In this document: one piece after another, positions 22,863 to 32,849 of the stretch
How the letters are laid out: the number at the start of each line of letters is the position of its first letter
Position numbering within the stretch: the first letter of the stretch is position 1
Source: Lycium barbarum
Taxonomy: Eukaryota; Streptophyta; Magnoliopsida; Solanales; Solanaceae
Assembly: GCF_019175385.1 (NCBI RefSeq)
Contig: NC_083344.1
Coordinates: forward strand, 4,316,965 to 4,380,964
Reading direction: 5' to 3'
Length of the DNA stretch: 64,000 nucleotides
Position numbers and translations under genes: made by a program
The notes under the pieces: generated by a model
What the model was told of the DNA's origin: nothing
Seen by the model: the letters and a program-made list of their open reading frames with translations, nothing else
Databases searched by the model: none

Positions 22863-23245
22863 CCTCTGGGGGATAGTAAAAAAATAAACCTTTTAAGAAT
22901 GAAGAAAGCTGTGTTAGTATGGTCCGAATGATTGCTGTTTAAAATAATATGGAGATTTAGCAGATAATGTTGAAATAAGCACATGTTGCGTAGCAAACAT
23001 ACATTGAATAGCAAACAAAACATATTGCAAACAAACATATATTGAATAGCAAACAAAACATATCGGAAGGAAATCAATGCGTCCTATTATGCAAGGGACC
23101 TTTTGTGCAAAAGGTAGGCCTAGCGTGGATTTGAAGGATAACATATGTAGTCATGTGTCATTCCAGTGTGCTATTAATTGAAAGCCCAAAACGAATACAA
23201 TCCCAATGCAAAAGAAATCATTACAATCGCTATTGAACAAGTTAA
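22863..23245 (-). other. Spacer between Ogre ORF1 and gag
   Basis: About 380 bp, AT-rich, with short imperfect repeats of AACATATTG / AATAGCAAACA near 22980-23060. No coding character. Confidence 0.6.
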
Positions 23246-24835
23246 CTAAAATGAAGATGGCCCTTCGTCGCTCTTGAACCTCTTGGTTGCCCGAATTGAC
23301 TGATCGATCTTTCGGCGATTCTGGGCAAGGTATGACATAGCTAGAACACCCCCTGTTTTGATGCCTTCTTTGATACAAGTATCGCCCTGTTCAGCCAGAA
23401 GTGTATCCAACTCTTGCATACTTTGCTCGTAACTAAGTGCTTGCTGCTTCCAATTCTCTGCTTCCCTTTCCTTTTCCTTAAGTTGCGCATGATGCTCGGC
23501 TTCAGAAACAAGACTTTTCTTACGCAATTGTCGGAGTAATATGCATGCTTCGGCTTCCCCATCCTTAATCCGATCTTTCAAACTAACACCGGGTTTGATT
23601 GATTCCTCCAAATCAGCGGCCAGCCATTCCACATAGTTGTCCTCGCACCCAGCTTGGTATCTATTTGGCTCAACTGAATCTGTTTTTGTGGTCTCTTTCA
23701 ATTTCCACATGCGAATAACCTCTTTTGCAAAAGGAATTTTCCCTTCTTTGTAGTCAACACAGTAATGACTCATATCTGCCACTAAAGGTATGTTTTGCTT
23801 CCTCCCTGATTGTCTCAAAACTCTCAGCGGGGCGTAAGGCTGCAAACCTCGAAGTCCTATCAAGACCAAAAATGGTACGATCTTCGTTCGAAACACCAAA
23901 ACCTCAGAAGGAAACCAACTGAACATCCATTGCATCGAGTCATCGTTCAAATGGCTAAGAAATTCTACCCACTCTTTCACACACTTTGGTTTCTCAAATG
24001 ATTTTGCTGTCAAGATAGCGCCTGGAACATGACCCAGAATGTGATTCTCACCCGTCGGCTTCTGGAATGCTAGACCCCCGTTGACTTTCTGAAGATGTTC
24101 CATCAGCCAAATTTGCAGAAGCAAGTTGCATCCTTCAAAATGCTTATACCTGCGCTTACAACGCCCTAATGCTCGGTAGATATCTGCCACGACCATAGGG
24201 ACCAGAGTGTAGTGTTTCCCGTCGATGCCACCAAAAAGAGCCTTAGTTACAATAACAAGATGGGTGTGAATGTCTTTTGTGGTTCCTTTAGGAAATACTA
24301 TAGTCCCTAAAAAACATACTGCGAAAGCGAAGCACCGTTTCTGCTTCCAAGAGTCATATGAGAAGAATTCATCCTGATGATCGACGAAACTCCTTTGATA
24401 ACCGAATCTGTGATACAAATACTCGAGTGGTATCATAGACTTCTGCAAACATTCCACACCTTTACCCTCTCTGAACCCGAAGCTGTCAGCAAATTCTTTT
24501 GGTAAAGGTTGCCTCGGAATAATCATGCCACAATTTTGCCATTTTCTTGGTTTACGTAATAATGCCACATTTTCTATATAGCCTCCTATTTCCTCTAACA
24601 ACGGAGTCATCTCAATGTTGCCAAATCTAAACACGACCCTCTTTTCATCCCAAAACACAGTTGCAGCCTCGATGATGTCTCTGCAGGGCTGGATATCCAT
24701 CAAAGACGGTAAGTGTCCCAATGCTCCACGTACAACCCGCTGTCCGTAATCCCCCAAATCAACCCACCATGCTGTTAGTTGGGAAGGGACGCTCAAAACC
24801 ATGCTGAATCTCGGGTAGGCATTGTGTTGACTCAT
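23246..24835 (-). CDS. Ogre ORF1, 529 residues, function unknown
   Basis: A separate ORF upstream of gag, which is typical of Ogre and absent from most other Ty3/gypsy elements. It is intact, starts ATG at 24835, and lies about 0.6 kb downstream of the primer site. The N-terminal 100 residues (LTAWWVDLGDYGQ, FWDEKRVVFRFGNIEMTPLL) resemble the pattern of plant-mobile-domain proteins, a domain with no settled function. The last about 110 residues are charged and likely coiled coil (EAEHHAQLKEKEREAENWKQ region), ending in a basic segment, NRRKIDQSIRATKRFKS. No catalytic motif is apparent. Identification rests on position, size and neighbours; no function is claimed. Confidence 0.85.
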   Translation of the reverse strand: MSQHNAYPRFSMVLSVPSQLTAWWVDLGDYGQRVVRGALGHLPSLMDIQPCRDIIEAATVFWDEKRVVFRFGNIEMTPLLEEIGGYIENVALLRKPRKWQNCGMIIPRQPLPKEFADSFGFREGKGVECLQKSMIPLEYLYHRFGYQRSFVDHQDEFFSYDSWKQKRCFAFAVCFLGTIVFPKGTTKDIHTHLVIVTKALFGGIDGKHYTLVPMVVADIYRALGRCKRRYKHFEGCNLLLQIWLMEHLQKVNGGLAFQKPTGENHILGHVPGAILTAKSFEKPKCVKEWVEFLSHLNDDSMQWMFSWFPSEVLVFRTKIVPFLVLIGLRGLQPYAPLRVLRQSGRKQNIPLVADMSHYCVDYKEGKIPFAKEVIRMWKLKETTKTDSVEPNRYQAGCEDNYVEWLAADLEESIKPGVSLKDRIKDGEAEACILLRQLRKKSLVSEAEHHAQLKEKEREAENWKQQALSYEQSMQELDTLLAEQGDTCIKEGIKTGGVLAMSYLAQNRRKIDQSIRATKRFKSDEGPSSF

Positions 24836-25461
24836 GGTTACCTGTGTTCACAAATGGTTAGTTCTACCTAAATAGCACATGGTCCACATAACGCACATTC
24901 ATCCTTCAAATCAATGCACATAACGTGATAACCGTCGCTCGGGGTCGTAGACCCACCTGGACATTTTGGAAGAGGTTGACTAATGGACTTAATACACCCT
25001 GGGTATTAAGCCTCCTAGGTTCGTGCATGCCCTTAAAGGGTTTTGGCTTAGCTCTATCTTAGGCTGACTAGGAGTTGTTTTCCTATGACGCAAGGCTCCC
25101 CCAAGCGGACAACTTGGGAGTGGAAAGTCCGTGGCCGTCGACTGCACCGCTGATCGACTAAATCCACTAGACCAATCCAACTAAAGGGGTAATTTAGTAG
25201 TGCACGGGCGCAAACTGCGAAGCCGCTTTAAGTGTGTGAATATGTGTGAGTTTTCCAGGAGTGGAAGAAATATGAGCGGAATGCCAATTTAAGGAAAGCA
25301 ATAACATACATATTACATAGAAAATTTACATAATAAAACAATCACTTAAGAACATAAAAGAAAAAAAATAAAGCAACAATAAAGGCAAAAATAAAGAAAA
25401 CAACCAGACATCCAATAAATTTAATTATTAACCTAAGTTGTTATGGTTAAGAACCTAAAAA
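24836..25461 (-). other. Ogre 5' untranslated leader
   Basis: About 0.6 kb between the primer site and ORF1. No long ORF. It includes GC-richer stretches such as GGGGTCGTAGACCCACC near 24941-24957, a short imperfect palindrome. Confidence 0.7.
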
Positions 25462-25479
25462 TCCCCAGCGGAGTCGCCA
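25462..25479 (-). other. Ogre primer binding site (tRNA-Arg type)
   Basis: The minus strand reads TGGCGACTCCGCTGGGGA, three bases from the 5' LTR end at 25483. This is the tRNA-Arg-complementary primer site described for Ogre elements. Confidence 0.88.
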
Positions 25480-25482
25480 AGC

Positions 25483-28400
25483 TGTTACACCCCATTTTTA
25501 ACCCGGGAGTTGAAGCGGAGTACAACATATTGGAGACTCCTAAATTGCTTGTTTAAAGAGTCGCCACCTAATTGATTTTTATACGGCGAATTAGGACACC
25601 TAATTATTAACTAAGGTAAAGTTAAAACTAAACCTCTGTTAATGGTCTGTTTAACCAGTGTGATTCTAGGTAAGGGTTCTATATCATCCTAAAGGGAAGG
25701 GGTTAGGCATCCTTTAGAATCCGTTAAACACGGTTATCCGGCCAAACTTAGGTTAATTAATCAATATTGGATATAGTATCAAATTTTAAGAGAAAATAGT
25801 TTATGCAGATAAGACTTGTAAAATATAGCAATTTACGCAAAAAAAAAGAGGATTTTAAATATCATTTTATAAAAAGAAAGACTTCAAGTAATAAGGTTGT
25901 CAAAATGGGACTAGTAATTCGCATAAGAGGGAATTTTAGAATGCTATTTGAAATAGAAGTTTATAAATGTTGCTAAGATTTAAAATAAAACTTATGAAAA
26001 AATAAAGATAATAATTTGCATAAAAGGAGACTTCAAATGCCATAAAATTTATAAATATTATTAAGGTTGGAATATAGGAAAAAGTGCTGTTTAAAATGAA
26101 ATTTGTAGAAAAATGTAATAATTTGCGTAAAAGAAACTGCAAATATCATACGAAAATAACTTATAAATGTCGCAAAGATTTTAATTAATGATACTAATAG
26201 AACTTGCATGAAATGTATAAGCAAAAAGAAAACGCGAGTTTGCGTAATGTTTTAACAAATATTTGAAACAAACTAAACGATGATGTATTGATTGACTTTC
26301 GCGTTTTGGAAGTTCAAAAATGTTCTTTAATTTCTATTTGTGTGTTAATGATGTTTCGAAATTCTCAAGATAATAATATGTGAATCCTTTAATTTAGAAC
26401 ACATATATGGCCATGTCATTTATTTTGCAAATTGATCATTTTAAATAAAAAGCGTGAAGAGAAGGAAATAGTTTGTGAAATTAATTGTTAGTTCTTTCCT
26501 AAGTTGACTACCCATAACTAAGACTAGTCCACTACTTCATCTAAAGTTCATCTAAATTAAGAAAATAACACACAAAAAAAGTTAGTCATACAATACAAAT
26601 TAAATACACAAATATAAACAGATGAATATGTAATTTAAATGGGCTCGGCCCATTTTTTAGATAGCTGTTCGCTGTGTGGCTACTGCTGGGCTTCGGCCCA
26701 GCAGATCCTTTTACGACTGGGCTGCTGTTAAATGGATCTGGCCCATTGCTGCGAACACTGTTCCTGTTATATGGGCCTCGGCCCAGAATTCTTATTTTTT
26801 GCTGATTGGGAGCTGATTTGAGAAGACCGAGTTGGGCTTTTAGCCCAACAGAGAATGCAGGAGAAGAGCGAGTCCGAGGGACTCGCAAGCGATAACCATG
26901 CATAAAATAAAAGGAGAAGGATTAGTATACGATCAGCAAGATTAAACGTACAGAGATACAAAATTCAAAGCAACTCCACAAATTGTGTATATGTTATATA
27001 TATACCTAGGTATATTTGTGAAATGAAAGAAATTCATCTAAAATGACAACATTGTAAAGATGGAAGACATATCCCAAACCCAAGCATATCACAGCGATAA
27101 AAAAAGAATGAAATATGCCCAGGCGAAGTACCATACGGTCAATCACAAACCCAATAAAATCAATTGAAACACGGATGCAAAGGAGAGCCCAATATGGCAA
27201 AATAAGGAGTTAATGCCCAAATCAAAAGATTTTACAGTTTGAAATTCTGAATCCTTACGAGTGATATTCATGTCTATACTAAATATACCCGTTTTATATA
27301 TGTAAGATGTACAAAAGATATAACGGGATCACAAGGGTACAACAATGAGCAATTTTGACAACGCCAAACTGACTGTGGATAGACAGCAGTTCAGAATAAG
27401 GCTTCAAAGTCATTTGTAAAGAGTCCTATGGAAGCATAAACAAAACATCAAACTACCAGATCAGTATACAACAAATAAACCATTATAGCACTCTTTGATA
27501 TTATTTTTAGTCACATTTAGTAAGACCTAATGACCTTAATCCTCACAAGATCAAAACAAAGTATCATGCGAGATCACATAATTTTCTAACTCATACAATA
27601 TCCTTGAATGCACAAGCGAATTTAAGTTCAACAAGAATGATCATATGGCATAAAACTTATTATTTCATCAAGCAAAGCAGATCAGGTGACCTTCCAGATT
27701 TAGCAGAATATGCGAGATTATATTGAAAACCGATTTTCTGGGATTTTCTGGTTATTTGAACTAATATTAACTAGATGGCAAGAGTTTCCTGCTCAGGAAA
27801 ACAAGGCATACAGGGGGGGGGGCATACAAAGTCTCAAGCACTTCAGATCAATTGATATATCTCGTGGTTTCAACAGGCAGTATTAAGCTTAGTAAAGATA
27901 GAGATCTTATCGATAATACCTCTTTTGGAAACAAACAGCACTCTGCCCAAAACATGTCATTTAAAAGCTAGTCTAAATTGTTGGAAAGGATCCAAGATAT
28001 ATATATATACTGTACACAGTCAGGTGGAAAGGGAAAGCAAACATTATGAAGCTTCAGGTACTGGATAGAGATAGGTTTGTACTGAACCAAAGATGTTCAT
28101 TTCAACATACTATTAGCATTTTAATGAGTCTTAACATCTCTAATGAATTCACCAGAGTACTGTGTACATGCAAAATACTAAAAAAAACTTAAATCTAGAA
28201 TACCCTTTAACTCATTAAGCATATTTTGTGATCTGCCAGGCCACACCAACTATGCTAATAATAAATCATTTATGGATACTTTGTGGATTAGACAGGAACA
28301 TTAGGAGAAGCAAGTAGATAGCCCTCTCAAACTCATTAAATTGAGCTAAATATGATGTGAATTCAATAAGCATGGTTCAGGTCTGCACAAGCTTGAAAAA

Positions 28401-31135
28401 ATACAAATGCAAATTACTGCCAGGGGCTTAACAACAGTGGCATACAAACTGTACTCAAACATTCATGCCATTTAAGATCAGTAATTAGTTTAAAGGGGAT
28501 GGGACTTGGAGATATGCTTTCAAGACCTAAGGGAAAAGAGGAAAGATGTGCAAATGGGCATACAAAATGAAGACTAAACTGCCATGACCAATACTAATGC
28601 ATTACAGCCCACCACATATTTCAAATAAGTTCACCAGCACACTCTTGAAGGTTTAGGATCATATGCCTTCTAAACTTAAACATTTACTATAAACATAACA
28701 TACTTAGGTACAATATACTTAAACTATTAATCAAAAACTGTGAACATTAAAGGGCAATGATAACCAGAAACTTCAACAGGGCAACAGATAAGGAGGAAGC
28801 AAGCAACTTGAAACAGATTCTGAAAGGGAGATTAATCAGCTCATCAGACTAGTTGACCATTTTAAAATACATACACTGAAGCCTGAAACAGGGGATTCAC
28901 AACCATCCTTATTGATTTAAATCTTAGGGAAAACTTATGCTAAGTTAAACCAACAATTAGCTGAACTTATCCAGTAAACTACAGATTTAATGTTAAAACA
29001 AACATGGCTGAATGAGCCTGATCAGGTACAATTTTAAATAGAAATGATCATATAATATACAATTAACAATTTTGTCGACAAAGGACTTTAAACAGTATTT
29101 CAGGACTTAAATAAGGCATTGATGCAGGTTTGCAGACTGTGAAGCAACGCACCACACAAAATTTCAGTATATCAAACATATGGGTCACAAATGATCTTGA
29201 ACTTAACAAGATGAAAACATATCTTTAGATATTGGAAATCAACTTTGTACATTAATCGAAGGAGATTATAAAGTCTGAAATTCCGATTACAACTTCCTAT
29301 ACCAACTTAAATCATCCAGATTGAAACTAAACAGTGTAAACAACCACAAATAAATCTTATTAGCTTAAACTTGAACTAATCATCATACATGAATATAATT
29401 AACAACCCAAACAGATTAACCTAGAAACGTGTGAACAGACTTATCTACTAACCAAACTAAGTTAGCTAAACTAATATATGGTAATCACAGAATGGCAAAC
29501 TAAGACAACATAAAGCAAACAAGGAATGCAAACAAAATAAGGACTAGAGAAATACCTCTTTCGGGTGCAGCGAAGTGGGTATGGGGCCTTCGATACTCGC
29601 TCGAACACTTCAAATCTCCGAGTTTGCGTAGACTCGGATGCGAAAACAATAACAAGGCAAAAAATGCAAAAAAATAAAATGGCTCGACACTTTGAATATT
29701 AAGAAAACAGTGGGCTAATATTTTAGAGGGAAATAAAGGCGGTTGGCAAACTAAATATTTTCAGGGGATTTCCACCACCGGAAAATTCGTTATTTTCAGG
29801 GGATTTCGCCAATGAAAAAAAACTTGTTCTTTTCAGGAAATTTCGGGGTTCAAGATCTGTATGCCTCTTTTGGGGGGCTTTCCAACCTGTTTTCAAACGA
29901 TTCAACTCGCCCCTCTTTATAGGGTTTTGCTCTTTTTTTTTGTGTTGAAGAAAAAGGGAGGAGCGGGAGAGAGAGAAGAGCGGGGAACAGGGCTAAGTGG
30001 GGGACAGGGCATGGTGGGGGAAGCGGAGAAGAAGGAGGAAAAAGGGGAAGTGGGAGCGGCGGAGGAGAGGCGGGAAAGGAGGAGGCAGGGGAATTGAAGA
30101 GGAGAGGAAAGGAGGAAAACGGCGGGGGAACGACGAAATGAAGGGGAAACCCTAAAAAGGGTTTCCCTTATTTGGACGAAAAAATGGATCGGACCCGGTC
30201 CATTTGTGGACCGGGTCAAATTTTAGACTGGGTATTAAAAAGATGGACTAGTGAATTTAAACGTGGACTGGTCTAAAATTGAGATAAAAAATATGGTCTA
30301 GTCCAAAAAATATTAGGAGTTAATCGGACTTTGATTTGGGGTCCGGTAAGTCAAAATACGGACCGAGTGCAAGAAATAGTTTGGCTTCTAAATTTGCATA
30401 AGAGACACATTTTGATTGACGATGTACTAAGGGTGCCAGAATATCACCTAATACGGAAATATGTAATTATAAAAAAAATCCGGGTAAAAATTATATGATG
30501 TCGCAAATGACCGTGCTATAATATTTAATAACAAACGCTACCATTTAAATGTGCGAAATAAATGCGATGTGTGTGCGGAAGTTGGTAGAAACGTCGAGAA
30601 ATGCAAGTTTCAATAATACTAAATAATAGTAGCAAATAAATAGCGGTAGTGATACTGCTAATAACAATGATAATGGTAAAAATGATAATGTTGATGATAA
30701 TGGTGATAAAAAATAATAATAGATATAATAATAATAGTAAATAACAAATATTGATAATTAAAAATGATAATAATTAATAATAATAATAATAATAAAGATG
30801 ATAATAATTAATAAAAAAAATAATAATAAATAACGCTATTGATAGTGACAAAATGTTAATAAATTAATAATAGTAACAATAATAGTGGTAATAATAATAT
30901 AATAATGATAATAATAATAAGAAATAATAATGATGATAATAATAATAATAAATAACAATTATTGATAAAACAATGATAATAATTAATAATAAAATAACGA
31001 TGAATGATGATTAATAATTGATAACAAAATAACACTGATAATAATGATTAGTAGTTAACAATAATAATAATAACAATAATAATGATAAAGGAAATAACAA
31101 GAAATAATAATTAATGACAAAAATAAAATGATAAT

Positions 31136-31191
<56 letters not shown>

Positions 31192-31350
31192 GATAATAAT
31201 AACAGCAGCGGAATAATAAAACGTGGGTGTTAATAAAAGACTAATAATTATAGTAAAATTTAGGCGCATGTTTTTTTTTTTAATTTCTCAAAATATCAGA
31301 AGTATAAATAGGTATTTCGGGGAGAGGCGGGACAAAATTGGGTGTCAACA
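25483..31350 (-). repeat. Right (5') LTR of the Ogre, 5,868 bp
   Basis: Near-identical to 6139-12250 but without the RTE insertion and with shorter G, TA and TAA runs. As the 5' LTR it would drive transcription leftward. The candidate TATA (minus strand) is at 29915-29922, and the microsatellite tract is at 30608-31190. Confidence 0.96.
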
Positions 31351-31355
31351 ATCAT
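31351..31355. repeat. Target-site duplication ATCAT (right copy) of the Ogre
   Basis: Identical to 6134-6138. Confidence 0.95.
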
Positions 31356-32652
31356 CAACCAAGCACAATGTTGAAAAATGGTTAGAATGTGGTCCAGCGC
31401 GCTCAAATTCCAAATTTGCATGAGTTTTGACATCCTCACCAAAAAATGAACTAGAGTCTTCAAAAATTATATTATGAACTCTTTTATGCAACTCTAGTAT
31501 CATTTCTTTAACTTCGGCATCATTCACTAATTTTGGGTTGGTAGGTTGGCAATTCGCCATTAGCTCATCAAAATCAATCTTGACCTCTTCTTCATTGGAA
31601 ACCAACTCAAAACTACAATCCATGGCCCTTTGATATTGAGCATCACATGCCTCAATCTTTGCATTCAATTCGGCCTCCAATTTTTGGATAGTAATTTCAA
31701 GTAGCTCCACTTCTTGACTTTGCTCAACATGCATTTTCAGAAATTCTTCCATCATCCGTGAAATGCCTTCACGGTGATTTCCATAGGCTTCAAGTTGTTG
31801 AGCTTGATTCATTAGCCAATCTTGGCTCAAAATTTTCATTTTGTCAAGATTTTCTTCATTGTGAGAGTCGTCCAACTCTTGTAAAAATCCATCCATGGTG
31901 AGATATACCTTTTGGATAGTTTCATCATCTCCATGTTGAACTTCTTCCCACAATCTGGTCAAGACTTGCCCATAGTTTTTGTTCCTCCCCATTATGCTTT
32001 TCAAAATTTCCTCAACTTCTTCTTTTTGAGAATTGGAGATTTCTTCTTCAAGATTTTGCTCTTCTTCTTCAAGTTGAACCACTTCTTCAATTTCACAACT
32101 TTCGTTGTGGTCACACGAATTTTCGGGCTCATCTTGTAAACTTGAAATCTCTTCTTCAACCATTTCATTTTGAGGAGTTGACACTTCCATGACAATTGAG
32201 GAATTGGCATCCTCCAATGAATCATTCATTCTTTTCATGGCTTCTCCATTTTCTAAAACGGATTGTTGGAGGAGCTTTCGCTCTTCCTCCATTTTAGCTT
32301 CTCGATCTAAGTATGTTTGGAGCATTGCCATGATGCCTTCATATCCGGCACTTTGTCCTTCACTTGTCATGTTGTTGGCCCTGTCAAACTCAAAAGCACA
32401 GCTCGCATTTTCGTTAGAACAACTTGGGGGAGGGGAAGTAAAATAATTGAGACAATCACCCCAATGTCCACCTTGGCTACCACATACATTACAAATACTC
32501 TCATCATAGGATTGAGACGGTGCACACATCTCTCTCCCGGGAGCATATTCACAATCTTGCCAAAAGTGGGGTCCTTCACAATATGGACATGGGTCATCAA
32601 AATATGGATTGCAACCATCAAACCCATTTTCGTTTTCATTCCAAGATGCCAT
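31356..32652 (-). pseudogene. Gag-like ORF of the outer element, cut by the Ogre insertion
   Basis: Starts ATG at 32652, reading leftward from the element leader. It encodes 432 residues before the Ogre target site; read on into the LTR it gains a few codons and stops at 31345. Two zinc-knuckle-like motifs lie at the N-terminus: CPYCEGPHFWQDC near residues 21-33 and CNVCGSQGGHWGDC near 55-68. The remainder is highly acidic, Glu/Gln-rich and probably coiled coil, with runs such as EEEEQNLEEEI. The C-terminal 81 residues lie at 5888-6133 in the same frame. Knuckles at the N-terminus are unusual, since in typical gag they follow the capsid. No protease or pol is attached. Best read as the single gag-like protein of a non-autonomous family; RNA binding is inference. 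Confidence 0.8.
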
Positions 32653-32827
32653 GTTTTTTTTTTTTTTTTTTAAATTTATTTTAGCAAAAGCAAAAACTGG
32701 AAAGTTTTGCAGTTTTGCAAAAACTGATCAGTTTTTTTTTTTTTTTTTTTTTTTTAATAAAGCAATGAAAGTTTGAACCAAAGCAAGTTAGCTTAAATCC
32801 CAAACTAACTCAAATACGCCAAATTGT
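32653..32827 (-). other. Leader of the outer element
   Basis: Short leader between primer site and ORF with two long T runs (plus strand, near 32656-32670 and 32731-32755). It also has a GTTTTGCAGTTTTGCAAAAACTG stretch (near 32705) that echoes the CAGTTTTGCA hairpins of the LTR. Confidence 0.65.
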
Positions 32828-32845
32828 TCCCCGGCAACGGCGCCA
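32828..32845 (-). other. Primer binding site of the outer element (tRNA-Asp type)
   Basis: The minus strand reads TGGCGCCGTTGCCGGGGA, four bases from the 5' LTR end at 32850. This matches the tRNA-Asp-type site of Athila-like plant elements. Confidence 0.85.
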
Positions 32846-32849
32846 TTTT

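Larger units (their letters stand above)
6139..31350 (-). mobile_element. Ogre-type Ty3/gypsy (Tat lineage) LTR retrotransposon, 25.2 kb, nearly intact
   Basis: Very large LTRs (6,112 and 5,868 bp), a perfect ATCAT duplication, a minus-strand primer site TGGCGACTCCGCTGGGGA (25462-25479, tRNA-Arg type) and a polypurine tract at 12251-12267. Gene order in transcription direction: ORF1 (24835-23246), gag-protease (22862-19194), intron (19197-19019), RT-RNase H-archaic RNase H-integrase (19018-15568), then a repeat-rich 3' region. An extra ORF before gag, an intron between protease and RT, a second archaic RNase H, giant LTRs and 3' tandem repeats are together diagnostic of Ogre elements. One in-frame TGA (15850-15852) is the only coding lesion I see. 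By eye the LTRs differ by about 18 substitutions over about 5.85 kb, plus microsatellite changes and one insertion. Confidence 0.95.
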
